DNA of 64,000 nucleotides from Prorocentrum cordatum (GCA_963575745.1 CAUYUJ010002714.1:388133-452132); one strand, 5' to 3'; shown: positions 46,611-59,489, counted from the first letter of the stretch. Made by a program: numbers and translations. Notes: a model not told the origin generated them from the sequence alone.

Positions 46611-47379
46611 ATAGGTTTTTTTTGGGGGCGGGGGGGATGGTATTCTGACCCCGGCCCCCCCGCAGACCCCTCCCTGGGACCCCCCCCCCATGACCCCCCC
46701 AGGGACCCCCCTGCGAGAGGAAGGGATCACTGGGAAGGGATTTCCCTTCGACTCAACTACGACGTTGCTCAATTTCGCTTTAGTTTCGCCTTGGCTGGTT
46801 CGCTTGAGGAGGAGGGCCCAGTGCAAGTGCAGGGGAGCGGCGACGGGCCCAGGGAAAGGGGGCTCAAACGCGACGGCGACGACGACAAGGACGACGACGA
46901 CGACTACGACGACGACAACGACGACGTCGAGTCAAACAGAGCAGCGTCTTCCACACGCCGACAGGGTTGGCGGATTTGTGCAGGCCCTTAATTGAATCAC
47001 TTCCCCGCAGGGGTGACTGCCGGGATCCACATTTCTGCAGCGTCAGCAGGAGGAGGAGGAGGAGGAGGATGGAGAGAAGGAGGAGGATGAGGAGGATAAG
47101 GAGGGGGGAAGCAGCAGGAGGATGGAGGTTTGGAGGAAACAGGTGGAGGGAAATAAGTGGACATGTAGACGAGATGCGAGAGGGTCAGTGTCAGGGATGA
47201 TCGGTCCATTTTGAGGCGGGTTTGCCGTGACGATGGTGGCTAACCATCTCCCACCGCCTCCCCTTTCCCCCTCCACCGTCGTCGTGATTGACCTTCTTTT
47301 CCCCTTCAGACCACGACGACACGACGACCAGAACAGAAAAGCCAACGAGGACGACAAACAACACGACAAGAACGATGAC
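46611..47379. other. unassigned region with GAC and GAG arrays
   Basis: A C-rich tract (46660-46700), a GAC/GAT array (46870-46930) and a GAG-like array (47047-47130) are present. No gene is recognised. Confidence 0.4.
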
Positions 47380-47568
47380 GACGATGCAGCCGACGACGAA
47401 GCCGACGGCAGCGCCGACGACGCCGACGACGCCGCCGACGCAGACGCTGACGCCGACGCGGCGTCGTCGTCGGCGTCGTCGGCGGCGGCGTCGGCGTCGG
47501 CATCGGCGTCGGCGTCGGCGTCGTCCTCGTCGTCCTCGTCGTCCTCGTCGTCCTCGTCATCCTCGTCG

Positions 47569-47607
<39 letters not shown>

Positions 47608-47620
47608 GCGGCGGCGGCGG
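47380..47620. repeat. GAC/GCC and GTC/TCC microsatellite
   Basis: GACGCC triplets turn into TCGGCG and then TCG/TCC units by about 47600. Confidence 0.85.
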
Positions 47621-47774
47621 CGCCCGCGGCGCCCGCGCCCGAGGGCGGCCTGGCCCGAGCGGCGGCGGCGGCGGTGGCCTCAGCGCGCGCATCCGCGGGC
47701 CGCCTGCCGCGCGCCGGGCCCGGGCCGGCGGGGCCCCGCCGGCCGCGGCGAGGGCGTTCGCCGGCCGCGAAGAG

Positions 47775-48130
47775 CGCTCCAAGAGAGCCCAAGGCCGCCC
47801 AAGACGGCCCAAGAGGCCTCCAAGAGGCCCCCAAGAGGCGCCCAAGCGGCGTCCCAAGAGGCCCAAATCATTGATTTTCCTAAGGAAAACGTGCATTTTT
47901 TAGCATCTGCGGCTTTTCGGCTTTCAAGGCGTTGACGACGGCCCAAGAGGCCCCCAAGACCGCCCCAAGACGGACCAAGAGGCTCCCAAGAGGCCCACAA
48001 CACGGCCCAAGAGGGCCCCAAGACGGCCCAAGAGGCGCCCAAGACGGGGCCCCGCGTTCGAGCAGTGGCGAGGCGTCTTGGCGTGCCCATAGGCCTACCA
48101 GAGAATGTCCCAAGAGCCTTTTGTGGTCGC
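47775..48130. repeat. CCAAGA/GGCCC degenerate array, copy 3
   Basis: Units such as gcccaagaggcctccaaga flank an AT-rich core at 47866-47930 that contains atcattgattttcc, matching the core of copy 1 (atcgttgatttcc) and the inverse of copy 4. Confidence 0.8.
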
Positions 48131-48504
48131 ACGGAATGTTCTTAGAGCGTTTCTGGTAGGGGCCTCTTCATCTGCGCTTGTGGGCCCCTTCATCTGCGCT
48201 TGTGGGGAGTGCAGTCTTCCAGGGCACATGCCGAACATGGCTTCCGGTCTCTCGAGGTCCCCGTCTGCGGCCCCCGGGCGCCCTGCGGGCGAGCCTGCGG
48301 CCCTGGGGTCACCGATCCCCATCCCCATCCTCTTCGAGACCCCCACCAAATCACCACCCCAGTTGGGGATGCACCCCTCGAAGCCCGAAGGGAGCGGCCT
48401 ACAGATGTACTTATACGACCACCATGCTGGTGATAAGGAGGTTGGGCGTGGGGGGGGCAGCAATGGGCAACAGTGGTGATTGTTGCGTTGCCGCTCGCTC
48501 TTGG
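48131..48504. other. unassigned region
   Basis: A local duplication (ttcatctgcgcttgtggg at 48165 and 48187) is present; no gene is recognised. Confidence 0.4.
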
Positions 48505-48735
48505 GACCATCGATCCCACTATCGATCTCACTCGATCTCACTGTCGATCTCACTCTGGATCTCGCTATCGATCCTACTATCGATCTCCCTATCGATATCA
48601 CTCGATCTCACTATTCATCTCACTATCGATCTCACTATCGATCTTACGATCGATCCCACTACCGGTCTCACTATCGATTTCACGATCGATCTCACAATCG
48701 ATTTCGTCATCGGTCTCACTATCGTTTTCGCACCA
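48505..48735. repeat. 12-bp tandem repeat (atcgatctcact)
   Basis: About 18 imperfect dodecamers of the form ctcactatcgat. The period is a multiple of three, and frames read an Ile/Ser/Leu or Asp/Ile/Arg repeat. Confidence 0.9.
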
Positions 48736-48925
48736 GCAGGACACAGGGACACCGGCGGGACACCGGCGGGACACCGGCGGGACACCGCGGGCCACCGCTT
48801 GCCGGAGGGAGAATCATTTGGTCCGGCCGGGACCCAGCCATAAGCGGGACACCGGCGGGACACCGGTGGGACACCGCGGGCCACCGCTTGCCGGAGGGAG
48901 AATCATTTAGTCCGGCCGCGCCTCA
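48736..48925. repeat. duplicated segment with gggacaccggc 11-mers
   Basis: Repeated gggacaccggc units lead into gggccaccgcttgccgg and agggagaatcattt. The whole block occurs twice (48752 and 48846) with one visible difference (tggtccggcc / tagtccggcc). Confidence 0.85.
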
Positions 48926-50462
48926 GCCACAGGAAGCTTTCCTCTCGCCCGCCCACGCAGCTTCGCCTCGCCCGCACGCACGGCACGCACGAACACGAAA
49001 CCGACACCGATTTCCCGGTGGGGGGCTCTCCGTTCCACTTCGATCTCACCCCCAAATTTCCGATATATATATATATATATACACACATATGTGTACCCAT
49101 CTAGGGGGATTAAAGCGGCCAGTGTGGCCCAGGCCACGCCGCTGGGGATGGGGATCGGTCAAGCGATGCTCAGGAGTCTCAGCCGCCTGGGCGCCTCGCG
49201 TGCTCCTGGTGCAGGAGCCTGCGCTCGTGGGGCGGGCGCTTTCTGGCCACGCCGCTCGGGAAACGAACGAGCTACTACAAGATGGGCATACTATATGTTC
49301 GGGTCGGGCGCGCGCCTCCAAGGAGGACAGACAGTATAAGTATGTCTCTGTGCATCCCATGGGCTCCATTCGGGCCTCGGAGGCGTAGAGGATGGGGACG
49401 ACGGCCAACGGCAGTTCCTGCCGAGTTTGAGAAACTCTCGCCGGCCGCGGACGTTGACAGGCGCCACCTGCCCACTGGCGGCCGATGCCGGTCGAAAAGA
49501 ACACCAGCTACTGAGCATCGTCGCCGTTTTTTTTCCGTCCCCTGTTGCGGGCGTCTGCAGGGACACCGCACCTGGAGGCCAACGCCCCCTGGGGAGCTGG
49601 ATCCCGAGGGGAGTTGGCACCTTCCCAGCCACACGGGCCCTCGGAATGTATCACCGTACGTGCAGAGTCTGCCCCCGAGGCAGCACCAGCCTGGAGATGC
49701 GGCGGTCTTTCTGTTCGGTAATATGCGAGAGTCTTTTCTGATGCTCCTCGTGTTCCTGCACTCCGAGGCGACCCACACGTTTCTGCGAGTAAACAAGCAC
49801 GTTGACACGCCCCCCTTGAGCACCAGTCTAAACCTCTTGGGAGCTGCATGGGAGCAGAACCCCAGCGCTGTCATCCCCTGTGCTGTGGCAGAGAGCGGGC
49901 GCAGGGGGCGGAAAAGGGGCGAGCGGGCAGGGCGGGGAAGGGGCAAGGGGACGAGTGGGCACACGGGGTGCATGCTGCTTGCCCGAAAGACGTACCCGGC
50001 TACGTCAGCTCGAAAAGCTTGGCTTCACTCAGCCTGCGGCGTCGGTGGCGTAGTGTGTCAGGGTCAACATGCGTGAATTCAGATATGTTTTCCTCGCGAA
50101 TGACTGCGTCTACCAGGGCCACGGCCAACGGTTGCTGCCGGCTCCGTGCCTCTGCTGAGCGGTCTGCCACTGCAAGCCGGGGTCGTACTGCCATGGCGCC
50201 GGTGTCTGGCATGCCGGCGGCGGGGCTCCGAAGCCCGCGCGCCCGGGACATGTCCAGGCCATCCGGTGCCCGTGCCCCACTGCAGAGGCGCCGCGGCAAC
50301 CGGGAATTGCTGGGGAAACTGCTGCAGCCCCGCACCATGCGGGAAGCGGTGCTTCGGCGCGGCGCCGGCCGGGGGGAGTCCCCAAACCTGTCCCGGCAGC
50401 ATGCCACGAACCCACTGCGGCATGAGCGGAGACACGTGGAGGAGGAACGCGGACGCACAACA
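48926..50462. other. unassigned region
   Basis: A short AT dinucleotide array with a CA extension lies at 49064-49090. The rest holds open frames on both strands without recognised motifs. Confidence 0.35.
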
Positions 50463-50626
50463 CTCAGGAGGGGAAGAAACACACAGACACAATTAATCGT
50501 CGATCCCCAGGAAAATATGGGAAAATATGGGAAGTGGGGGGAAGACAAAACCCAGAAAGTATAGGAAAACATGGGCAATCTTTTTATCTGTGTGTCTTTA
50601 TTTGTGTGTCCTGGGGCCCCTTCAAA
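50463..50626. mobile_element. 165-bp intron-like repeat family F, copy F1
   Basis: The segment from tcaggaggggaagaaacaca through attaatcgtcgat, two aaatatgggaaaatatggg blocks and tttgtgtgtcc to ccccttca is nearly identical to 63499-63664. There is no ORF. The copies differ by a few substitutions and indels, so they are recent. Confidence 0.85.
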
Positions 50627-51070
50627 CCCGTCGTGCTCAGCCACGGCTCTCTGTCCCGACCGAGGGGAGCGATGGCAATCGTGACTATCATCGAGCCAAC
50701 CACACTGAAACTCGCATCTGCTCCGATCATCTTTCCGATGACCGGCCCCCAAATCTGCACGCCCGAAATGGGTACTGAAAGAATGGGTACGATGCCCAAC
50801 AGCAGCTCTTGTTCATTCTGAACAGGCCTCGCTGTCCACGCCGCCGCGGCCTGTGTCCATTCGAGACAGAAGGTCGCCCGCCCAACAGCGGCCGCTGTTG
50901 GTTTGGGACAACATTTGCTGTTGGGCATGGTACCCATTTTTTCGGTACCCATTTCGGGCGTCCAAACCAAAGGGTGCTTTCGGAGATCACTGCCCAGGCG
51001 GGTTCCCACATGGCCTTGACAAAGCCGATCCAGGGACCAAAGATGACGGCTACACATGCGATGTAGAATA
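50627..51070 (-). pseudogene. membrane-protein fragment split by a TIR element
   Basis: On the minus strand 51065-50961 reads IVFYIACVAVIFGPWIGFVK then AMWEPAWAVISESTLWFG, with strongly G/C-biased third positions. After the 201-bp element H (50760-50960) a second frame resumes as QIWGPVIGKMIGADASFSVV, GSMIVTIAIAPLG. Removing the element gives a plausible continuous multi-pass membrane segment. A frameshift lies just upstream of the first part (51070). No family is recognised; it may be a decayed exon of a transporter-like gene. Confidence 0.45.
50760..50960. mobile_element. TIR element family H, 201 bp
   Basis: The ends cgcccgaaatgggtac...atgcccaacagc (50760-50804) and gctgttgggcat...gtacccatttcgggcg (50914-50960) are inverted repeats of about 45 bp with three or so mismatches. 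The interior has a second smaller hairpin (aacagcggccgctgtt). It interrupts the membrane-protein fragment. Confidence 0.85.
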
Positions 51071-52080
51071 CGATCGTGTATCATTTTGTTGGAGGCCATT
51101 GCAATCACGCCCTGGGAGGCCCTCAGAGGGGCTCGATGTGCATGCACGACGTCGGCTGGCTGACCAAGGTCCAGTTGGCGAAAGCATTCGGTGCACCAGC
51201 GCTCCAGCATCCCATGGTTCGGGCAGCCAGGGCGTCCCCAGGCAGCCTCCGAAACGTTGTGTCCCCACGTCCTGAGGAAAAGGGGGGGGTCTTGGTATCA
51301 GTGTCGCACCTCTGCCTCGCCCTCCGACAAAATTATCGGCGCTTGCGCGCCGAAGCGTTTCATTTGCGGAGCTGGGCTCCCTGGCGCGAACGGCCGAACG
51401 AACCCTGCAGCGCGACTCTCTGGCAACACGGCTGCCGCCACAAAAATCTTCGGTTGAACGATGACTCCGTGCAAAGGCTGTGCCGACCAGCGCTCCTGCG
51501 TTTTCCTTCCGAGCTCAGACCAGCCCATACCCAGACGCACTTATACGGAAATCACTCCTTCGCAGAGCTACCCAAACTCATATGCATTCGTTCGTAGTCA
51601 AGTAGTAAATATAAACATGTTTGCATATACGTGCGCATGCGCGTGCTCATCCTGTCGATGCATCGGTATGTGTATGTATGCATGCATGTATGTATGTGTT
51701 CACGCTCGGACGCAAGCATAATGTCACCAGTCTTGTTCAGGGGCATTCATGTTCACGCCCATACAGAGCTTGTTCAGTCATACGCGAGCTTATCCCCGCG
51801 AGTACCCGCTCATGTTCAGACCCACGAAATGCAGATCATGCGTGCTCATCCCCACTCACACAAGGATTCATTCATACTTAGGCGCAATCGTACTCACCTC
51901 GGTCAAAACATTTTCACATTCACAATGCCTTTTTCAATCTTAGAGCCACTCAAAGTCAGATCGCTCATATCCAAGAGCACTCACACCAATCTCACTGATG
52001 TCTAAGCTTTGTCAGGCTGAGGCTCGGTAGTCAGATTCACTATTGTGCATCGCTCAATGCTCATCGCGATGCAGCAGGGA
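51071..52080. other. unassigned region
   Basis: Bases 51620-51700 are rich in atgcatgtatgtatg words and 51725-52040 in tcatactcac/ttcatgttca words, possibly a decayed short tandem repeat. No gene is recognised. Confidence 0.35.
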
Positions 52081-52084
52081 TGCA

Positions 52085-52660
52085 GTGTGGCATTCCAAGG
52101 TGGGGCCGCCAGGGGGTGTTGCACGGGTCCGTTAACACCATACTAGTGGTACATCTCATGCACAATGGTTGTGGCAGGGCAGGGGGCGGTAGAGTGTATA
52201 CGTGTCTCTTTTCACACCTTCATGATCTTCAAGACGTAGCACGTCTGGTTTTGGGGCATTCCAAGGGGGGGTCAGCAGGGGGAGTTCCACGGGCCCCTTG
52301 GCGCCCAGATTATCCGACAGTTTTTATGTGTGCGTGTGTGTATGTGCGTGGCGGGGGGGTGGGAAGGGGGGTGGGAGAGGGGTGGGGGGTGGGGGGGGGG
52401 GTGTACATGTCTCGCTTCATAGCGATGCAGGCCGGCATGGTGTTTGGGTCTCCCAACACGAAGCCGCCAGCGGGTGTTGCATGGGCCTGTTGGCGCCCAT
52501 GTTGTCGGGACCTCTCAAACAGAATCACCCCTTTTGGGGTGTAGACGTGTGTGTCTCTTTTCAGAACCCCATGGTCATCGTGATGCAGCAGGGGTAGCAC
52601 TGATGTAGCTCAGGGGGGACCGCCAGAGGGTATGCCACTGGCTCGCTGGCGCTCAGCTTG
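52085..52660. repeat. imperfect tandem repeat, about 4 units of 160-190 bp
   Basis: Each unit has a gcattccaag-gggg or equivalent, gccgccag-gggtgttgcacggg, a gttggcgccca block and a gtgtctcttttca block. Units start near 52085, 52255, 52445 and 52605. One spacer carries a G-rich tract (52345-52400). Confidence 0.6.
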
Positions 52661-53295
52661 TAAGGGTCTCCCGTTTGAAATGTTCGCTTCGGCCGAGTGC
52701 ACGAGTGCCTTGTCAAGGTTCCAAGATAGCCACGATGCAGCAGGCATTGCGTTTAGGCATCCGGAGGGGGTGCTGTCAGTGGAGGCCCACTCATATCCAT
52801 ATTCACTTATACTAAGGCCAACTCGTACTATGTCACTCAGACCCGCTCATATTCGGACACTTCTAGAAGTGGGACTCGTCACAAAAAAAGATTGCACACG
52901 CTGGGATCTCCCGCGCCGAGTCGTGTCACTCCGCGGTCCTGGAGCTCCTGACCGTTCCCTGCATCTGGTGCTGCGTCCTGTACCCAGTTTCGGTGGTCTT
53001 GGGGCCCGACAGCGGGGGCCGATGCCGAACCCGAGGCATCAGCATCACATCGTCCGAGGTCTCGGCCTCTGCACCGAGCGCCCTGGCCGACCAGACCGCT
53101 CTGCGCAAGCTTTGAGCCTCTCCTGGACCCTCGGATGTCGGGGGGAGGGTCTGGGGGAGGCCCCAGAGCGGGGCTCTCGGCTGGAAGCCCAAGGAAGGCC
53201 CTCCAAGGCCATAAGGGCCCCTGTGGGGGGGTAGCGGGAAGACCTGGGGGGCCTATCTAGGCAACGATTGTATGCTATTGTTTGCAGTGGTGACA
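52661..53295. other. unassigned region
   Basis: No gene or repeat is recognised. Confidence 0.35.
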
Positions 53296-54838
<1,543 letters not shown>

Positions 54839-54974
54839 GTGTGATTGTGATGATGGAGGGGTGGTGGTGATGACGAGGGGGATATCCAAGGCAGTGGTGA
54901 TGATGAGGAGCACCAGCGGCCTCAGCTGGCCTGTTGTAGGATAATGCGGGAGATATTTCGGGCAAGCAGCGACG

Positions 54975-55200
54975 GCGGTGGAGGAGGAGGAGGAGGAGGA
55001 GGAGGAGAAGGCGTTTGGAGGAGCAAGGATGCGGAGGGATGTCGAGGGATGGCGGCGACGACGACGACGCTGCCTTCGATGACGGCGAGGAGCGTCGGCA
55101 GCGACGACCATGACCATTACGACGGCGTCCACGACGACGGCGACCAGCGGCGACGACGACGACGACGACGACGATGACGACGACGACGACGACGGCCGAG
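54975..55200. repeat. GAG and GAC microsatellites
   Basis: GAG (54978-55012) and GAC (55045-55070, 55140-55192) arrays. Confidence 0.85.
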
Positions 55201-55289
55201 GAGGTGACTCCTGCCTGGCCGGCTGCGCCGCGTCCAGCGCCCCGCCGCTGCTGAGGCGCGCGCGCACGCGCGCGAGTGCCAGCCTCCCC

Positions 55290-55450
55290 TGGGTCGTGCG
55301 CGTTCGGCGGCCTTCGGCGGCCCCAAGCGGTCCTCGGCGGCTCTCTGCGGCCCTCGGCGGCCTTCGGCGGCCCCTCGGCGGGCCTCGGCGGCCCCCGGCG
55401 GGCCTCGGCGGGCTCCGGTGGGCCTCGGTGGGCTTCTCGGCGGCCCTCGG
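55290..55450. repeat. short GGCCTTCGGC/GGCCCTCGGC tandem repeat
   Basis: Decamer to dodecamer units (cggcggcccc, tcggcggcct) repeat about twelve times with drift. No gene is recognised from 55200 to 55599. Confidence 0.75.
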
Positions 55451-55599
55451 CGCCAGTCGGGCAGCGGCCCCGGGAGGTCCGCGGTGTTGCATCTTTCTTT
55501 TGGTGACGCCGGACCTCAGGGGAGCGGCGGCGGTCGCCCCGGGGGCGGAGGCTCGAGGGCCGCGGATCAAGGTCTTGGACGCCTCGGCCCCCCTCAAAG

Positions 55600-55767
55600 T
55601 CGGAGGTGGATAGACCTCCTACCCTGACACGTCGATTAGTGAACTGTCCGTTGTCGGTTTTCGAGAGGGCGCCGCGGCCGTTATTTTCCAGGCTTGGCGC
55701 CCGCCAGGTTTGGGCCCGAAGTCGTTTTCACTAAACCACGTTTTATGAAAGGGAGGTCTGTCCATCC
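55600..55767. mobile_element. TIR element family B, copy B4, with 9-bp target duplication
   Basis: This is the best-preserved copy: 168 bp, ends tcggaggtggatagacctcc and gggaggtctgtccatcc as inverted repeats, flanked by ccctcaaag at 55591-55599 and 55768-55776. A 9-bp duplication is typical of Mutator-like (MULE) transposition; the element has no ORF and must be mobilised in trans. Confidence 0.85.
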
Positions 55768-55776
55768 CCCTCAAAG

Positions 55777-56361
55777 GGCCTCCGGGTGTGCCCTCGTGGC
55801 CGTGGCCAGGCGCAGCCCGAAAGGCCGGCCAGGAAGGGCCCTGTGGTCCAGGGGGGGGGGCGCTCGTCCGGGGGGCGGCCAGGGGGGAGCTGTCATGGCC
55901 AGAGCCGTGCTCTCTCCCGGGGTCCCGGGGCTGCTCCTCTCCTCTCGATGGGCTTCCTGGCCCCCCCCCCATGGCGCAGCCCCGACAACCTCCAACACCA
56001 GACGCAGCCTCCCCGACGACCTGCAACACAAGACGCAGGCGGACGGAGGCCGCCGCCGCGGGGATCCACGCCAGTCGTGCCCTCCCAGCTGCCGCCACCC
56101 CTTGGGGGGCGTCTGCACGCGTGCCTCGGGCCACGGCCTGGGGGCCCCCTCTGGGACGCCCCCCGCTCGGACGCCCCCCGGTGATGATCGGGTCTTGGCC
56201 GCGGGCCTGGGGCGGGGCGGGGCCACGGGCCACGGGCCACGGGCACGGTGCAGCGGCCGGAGTGCAGAGGTCCAGGGGCGGAGTGCAGGGCTGGAGGCGA
56301 GGCAGGCCTGGCCACCCCTGCGGTCTGCGGCCCTTCCGGGGCTGGCGGAGGCACGGGGGCT
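55777..56361. other. unassigned GC-rich region
   Basis: Long open frames on both strands reflect high GC; I see no domain. Short words such as gacgcagcctccccgacgacc repeat near 56003-56045. Confidence 0.35.
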
Positions 56362-56573
56362 GATGGCCCTGTTTTCCACCACCACCATCAGTTGGAGGGG
56401 GAGGAGGAGGAGGAGGAGGAGGAGGAGGAGGAGGAGGAGGAGGAGGAGGAGGAGGAGAGGAGGAGGAGGAGGAGGAGGAGGACGAGGAGGAGGTGGTGGA
56501 GGAGGAGGAGGAGGAGGAGGACCCCCTCCCCCTCCAACTTATGGTGATGGTGGTGGTGGAAAACAGGCCCATC
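56362..56573. mobile_element. TIR element family G, copy G2, filled with GAG microsatellite
   Basis: The left end gatggccctgttttccacca runs into tcagttggagggggaggagg; the right end is cctccccctccaacttatgg through tggaaaacaggcccatc. The inverted repeats are about 45 bp, and the GAG array (56398-56518) begins exactly where the left TIR's ggagggggagg ends. Confidence 0.85.
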
Positions 56574-56937
56574 GGGTGCCCGAGTTGCTGGAGGGGTGGG
56601 GGGTGGCAGCGTGCGGGGATCTTGCGGCCACGCGACGCGAGCTTTGTGATGGAGAGCGGCTCGGCGAGGGCTCGGGCTGAGCGGCGCTCGAGGTAGAGCT
56701 GATCTGCTCATGGTCCCATGACAGTAGTGCGCGAACGTAAGAGAGAGGAGACCAGGGGCGGCGACATTGGGGAGAATTGGTCCAGGGGGGTGATCATTGG
56801 CATTGGCACCCGAATCGCGCGTTCATCACCGATCGGTGTCGCATCGCCGAGCTATCGTCGATGTGGCTCCGATTCCATGCCGATGTTCGCCAGCGGCACG
56901 CCGGGGATGGAGTGGGAGGAGGCAGGAGGAGGCGGGC
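56574..56937. other. unassigned; part of the ATCG-rich dispersed repeat
   Basis: Bases 56800-56890 contain gtcgcatcgccgag and gtcgatgtggctccg words like those at 140-345 and 21235-21420. No gene is seen. Confidence 0.4.
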
Positions 56938-57030
56938 GAGGAGGAGGAGACGGAGGAGGAGGAGGAGGAGGAGGAGGAGGAGGAGGAGGAGGAGGAGGAG
57001 GAGGAGGAGGAGGAGGAGGAGGAGGAGGAA
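56938..57030. repeat. GAG microsatellite
   Basis: A pure GGA/GAG array. Confidence 0.9.
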
Positions 57031-58511
57031 CATGAAGGAGAACGCAGGAGGTCGGACAACCACTGAGCTTTGAGGAGGAGCAACAGGGGGAAGAGCAAGA
57101 GGGGTATGATTAGGCAGGAGGAGGAGGGGGAGGAGGAAGAGGAGCTGGCGGAGCCTCCTGAGCCTGTCCCCGTGTTCTCTGCTTCCGCTAACGTAGGGAA
57201 GGAAGGGGCAATGCGACGGATGCGTCACGCGAGATTCGTTGGTCTCAGAGATTGCCGAGTTATCCGTGCTCGATTTGTTACCTGAATGCAGCATCCGCAT
57301 GTTTTTTGTTGCCAGGGCTCATGCAATCAGACGATTAGTTCTGTTCTGCGGTGCACGCTTGGCGTGCACCGCGCGGAAGCACTTAGCGTCTGACCAGAGG
57401 CGAACTGTTGCACGGACGTGCCATTCGCTGTTCGCGTCCGCATTTTTTCTCGATGTGTGTGTGTGTGTGTGTGTTGCTTCTGACTTCTGCTGGTCGCTCG
57501 GGCGGTCGCAGCGCGGTGAGGAAGCCTTCGGAGCGATGCGCGAGCGGCAGCGGGCGAGCGTCCCGGATGCCTCCACCGTGGGAGCTGCCCCATTTCCCGC
57601 GTCGGGCCCCTTGGCTTCTCGAGCGCACGACGGGTTTTGGACGTCTTGGAGCCTGCCTGACGGCCGGCCGGTCGGTACCCAGGGTACTTCCACGAGGAGG
57701 GGGGGGCCATTCTCGCCGCGTCGGGCCCCTTCTTCTCGAGCGTCCGAAGGCTTTCGGATGGCTGGTGGCACGAGGGGGACGAGCAGCGGACGACCTGCCT
57801 GTGTGCCCCGTACCGCATTGGCGTCTTCCGAGGCGTCGTCAATCCTCGGCCCGGGAAGGGTGCGGTGCATACATCTCGGGTATAGCCAGGACCCCGGTCA
57901 AGGGGAGCCTGTTAGTGATTGGTCCCCGAAGCCCAAAGCATCTATTGGAATCACTTAACCAGGTCTGCCGTAGCTGATGCTTGTCGGTTAGCGGCAATTC
58001 TGGTTAGTGGAATGGGACGTGGGGGGCGCCCCCCAGTACACATCACTAAACCAGGTCCCGTTAAACCCAGTTCTGCCAACGCCCGAACATAGTCTCTTGG
58101 CCCTCAGAGCCGAACAGCTATGCATCGTGCGGCGTCGGAGAGGTGCGATGACCACCCGCCCTTCGCCGCCGATGCTACCAGGCGGGCGCAAGAGGCGGGC
58201 TGCCGGGAGGTAGTTCCCCCCTTAGATGATCGATCTCAAACATGCCGGGGCCGTTTTTTTTGTCACGATAGGCATTTTCTCGCCGTTTGGGGCGCCGTAT
58301 TTGTTAGTTTTTTCGAGTCTAGGATCGGCCCGTGGCCCACTTGCTTTTTTCCGTTCCGCTCGCAATGCGCTCTCAATACTATCTGCCAGGTATCACAGTG
58401 CCGCCTGCCTGACGTCCACATTCCCCGGCATCGTTTCTTCCAGCGCGTTGGCCGAGTCAAGAGCGAAAAGTGAACAACGTGGGAAACACGCCCCTGGCGT
58501 CGTTCATATTG
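57031..58511. other. unassigned region
   Basis: It contains a GT dinucleotide run (57455-57474) and, around 57790-57880, a segment shared with 31560-31640 (cccgtaccgc, ggcgtcgtcaatc). No gene is recognised. Confidence 0.35.
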
Positions 58512-58659
58512 AGTCGGGCCTGTTCCTCTTCAGGGGAACGTTCTGAAATAGGCATAAACCATAGTCAGGGGACATGTCTTGTATGCTTAACACTTTTTTA
58601 TGTTTTGACTATTTAAACTTCTCCTCGAAAATCGGTCTGTATGGGGACAGGCCCGACCT
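58512..58659. mobile_element. TIR element family A, copy A4
   Basis: The ends agtcgggcctgttcctcttc and tatggggacaggcccgacct are inverted repeats around an AT-rich 100-bp interior containing agtcaggggac and ttttgactatttaaac, as in A2. Confidence 0.8.
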
Positions 58660-58797
58660 AACATTAATAACAACTGACCCACCCGCCCCTCGCCGCCGAG
58701 ACTGCTGAGCGAGCTGAGCGGCGAGTACCTGGCGGAGGCGGCCTCCGCCGCTGGGACGCCTGCCCCCGTGGTCGTCCCTCGCCGTGCACCCCCTCCG

Positions 58798-58900
58798 CTC
58801 CCCCCTCCTCCTCCCTCCTCCTCCTCCTCCTCCTCCTCCCTCCTCCTCCTCCTCCTCCTCCTCCTCCTCCTCCTCCTCCTCCTCCTCCTCCTCCTCCTCC
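58798..58900. repeat. TCC microsatellite running into the gap
   Basis: CCTCC/TCC units that stop at the N run. Confidence 0.9.
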
Positions 58901-59000
58901 NNNNNNNNNNNNNNNNNNNNNNNNNNNNNNNNNNNNNNNNNNNNNNNNNNNNNNNNNNNNNNNNNNNNNNNNNNNNNNNNNNNNNNNNNNNNNNNNNNNN
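58901..59000. other. assembly gap, 100 N
   Basis: Exactly 100 N; the array on its left shows why assembly failed. True size is unknown. Confidence 0.98.
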
Positions 59001-59103
59001 TGCATCCTGGGGGGGGCACCCTCGAGTGATCGTATGGTTTTGGGGTTTTTGGTTGGCGGAGGGTCTCATGTTCTCGAAGAGTGTTCTTCTGTCCTGGGTC
59101 CGA

Positions 59104-59246
59104 CCGTGTCGATACCGCTGCCCTTGCCTCGTATTCGCCTTTTTGGGCCTCCTGGGAGGCCCTCGTCGCCACCGCTGGATTCGCCTCGAAATTCTGGTCA
59201 CAACGCGCCCTGGGAGAGGTCCGGGAGGAGTAGTGGCATCAGTACC
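59104..59246. mobile_element. TIR element family C, copy C2
   Basis: The interior shares ttgggcctcc-ggaggccctc, gtcgccaccg and gattcgcctcgaaat with C1. The ends ccgtgtcgataccgct and ggcatcagtacc are weak inverted repeats. No target duplication is seen. Confidence 0.6.
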
Positions 59247-59319
59247 TTTTAATTGCCCCATCCGCGCCCCCCCCCCCTCGGCCTCCCTCGCGGCGCACCC
59301 ACCGTCACGTCTCCCGCAG

Positions 59320-59489
59320 CGTGCCGCCCAGAGGCCGTCACCCGCATGGAGGGCGGGAAGGAGCTGTGGTTCTCGTACATTGACCGCATAGGCGGAGCCA
59401 TGCGGGACCCGGCCAGGCGGTCGAGTGCGGAGCTGGAGGCGCCCCCTGCGTCGCCCCCCTGTCGTACAGAGGAACGCCGTCGGTGCTGA
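59320..59489 (+). CDS. candidate exon, unknown protein
   Basis: After a good acceptor (cgtctcccgcag) the frame reads [20 protein letters not shown] then [20 protein letters not shown], with G/C third positions, and stays open to TGA at 59487. The internal ATG at 59346 could alternatively be the start. No family is recognised. Confidence 0.3.

Noticed and set aside
47043-48132. Trp/Gly/Leu repeat protein on the minus strand of the CCAAG arrays
   Set aside because: The same peptide style appears in several frames of all four arrays and tracks the DNA repeat; no start, domain or splice evidence.
48752-48920. CRISPR-like alternation of repeats
   Set aside because: Units are direct duplications without unique spacers, and the genome is eukaryotic.
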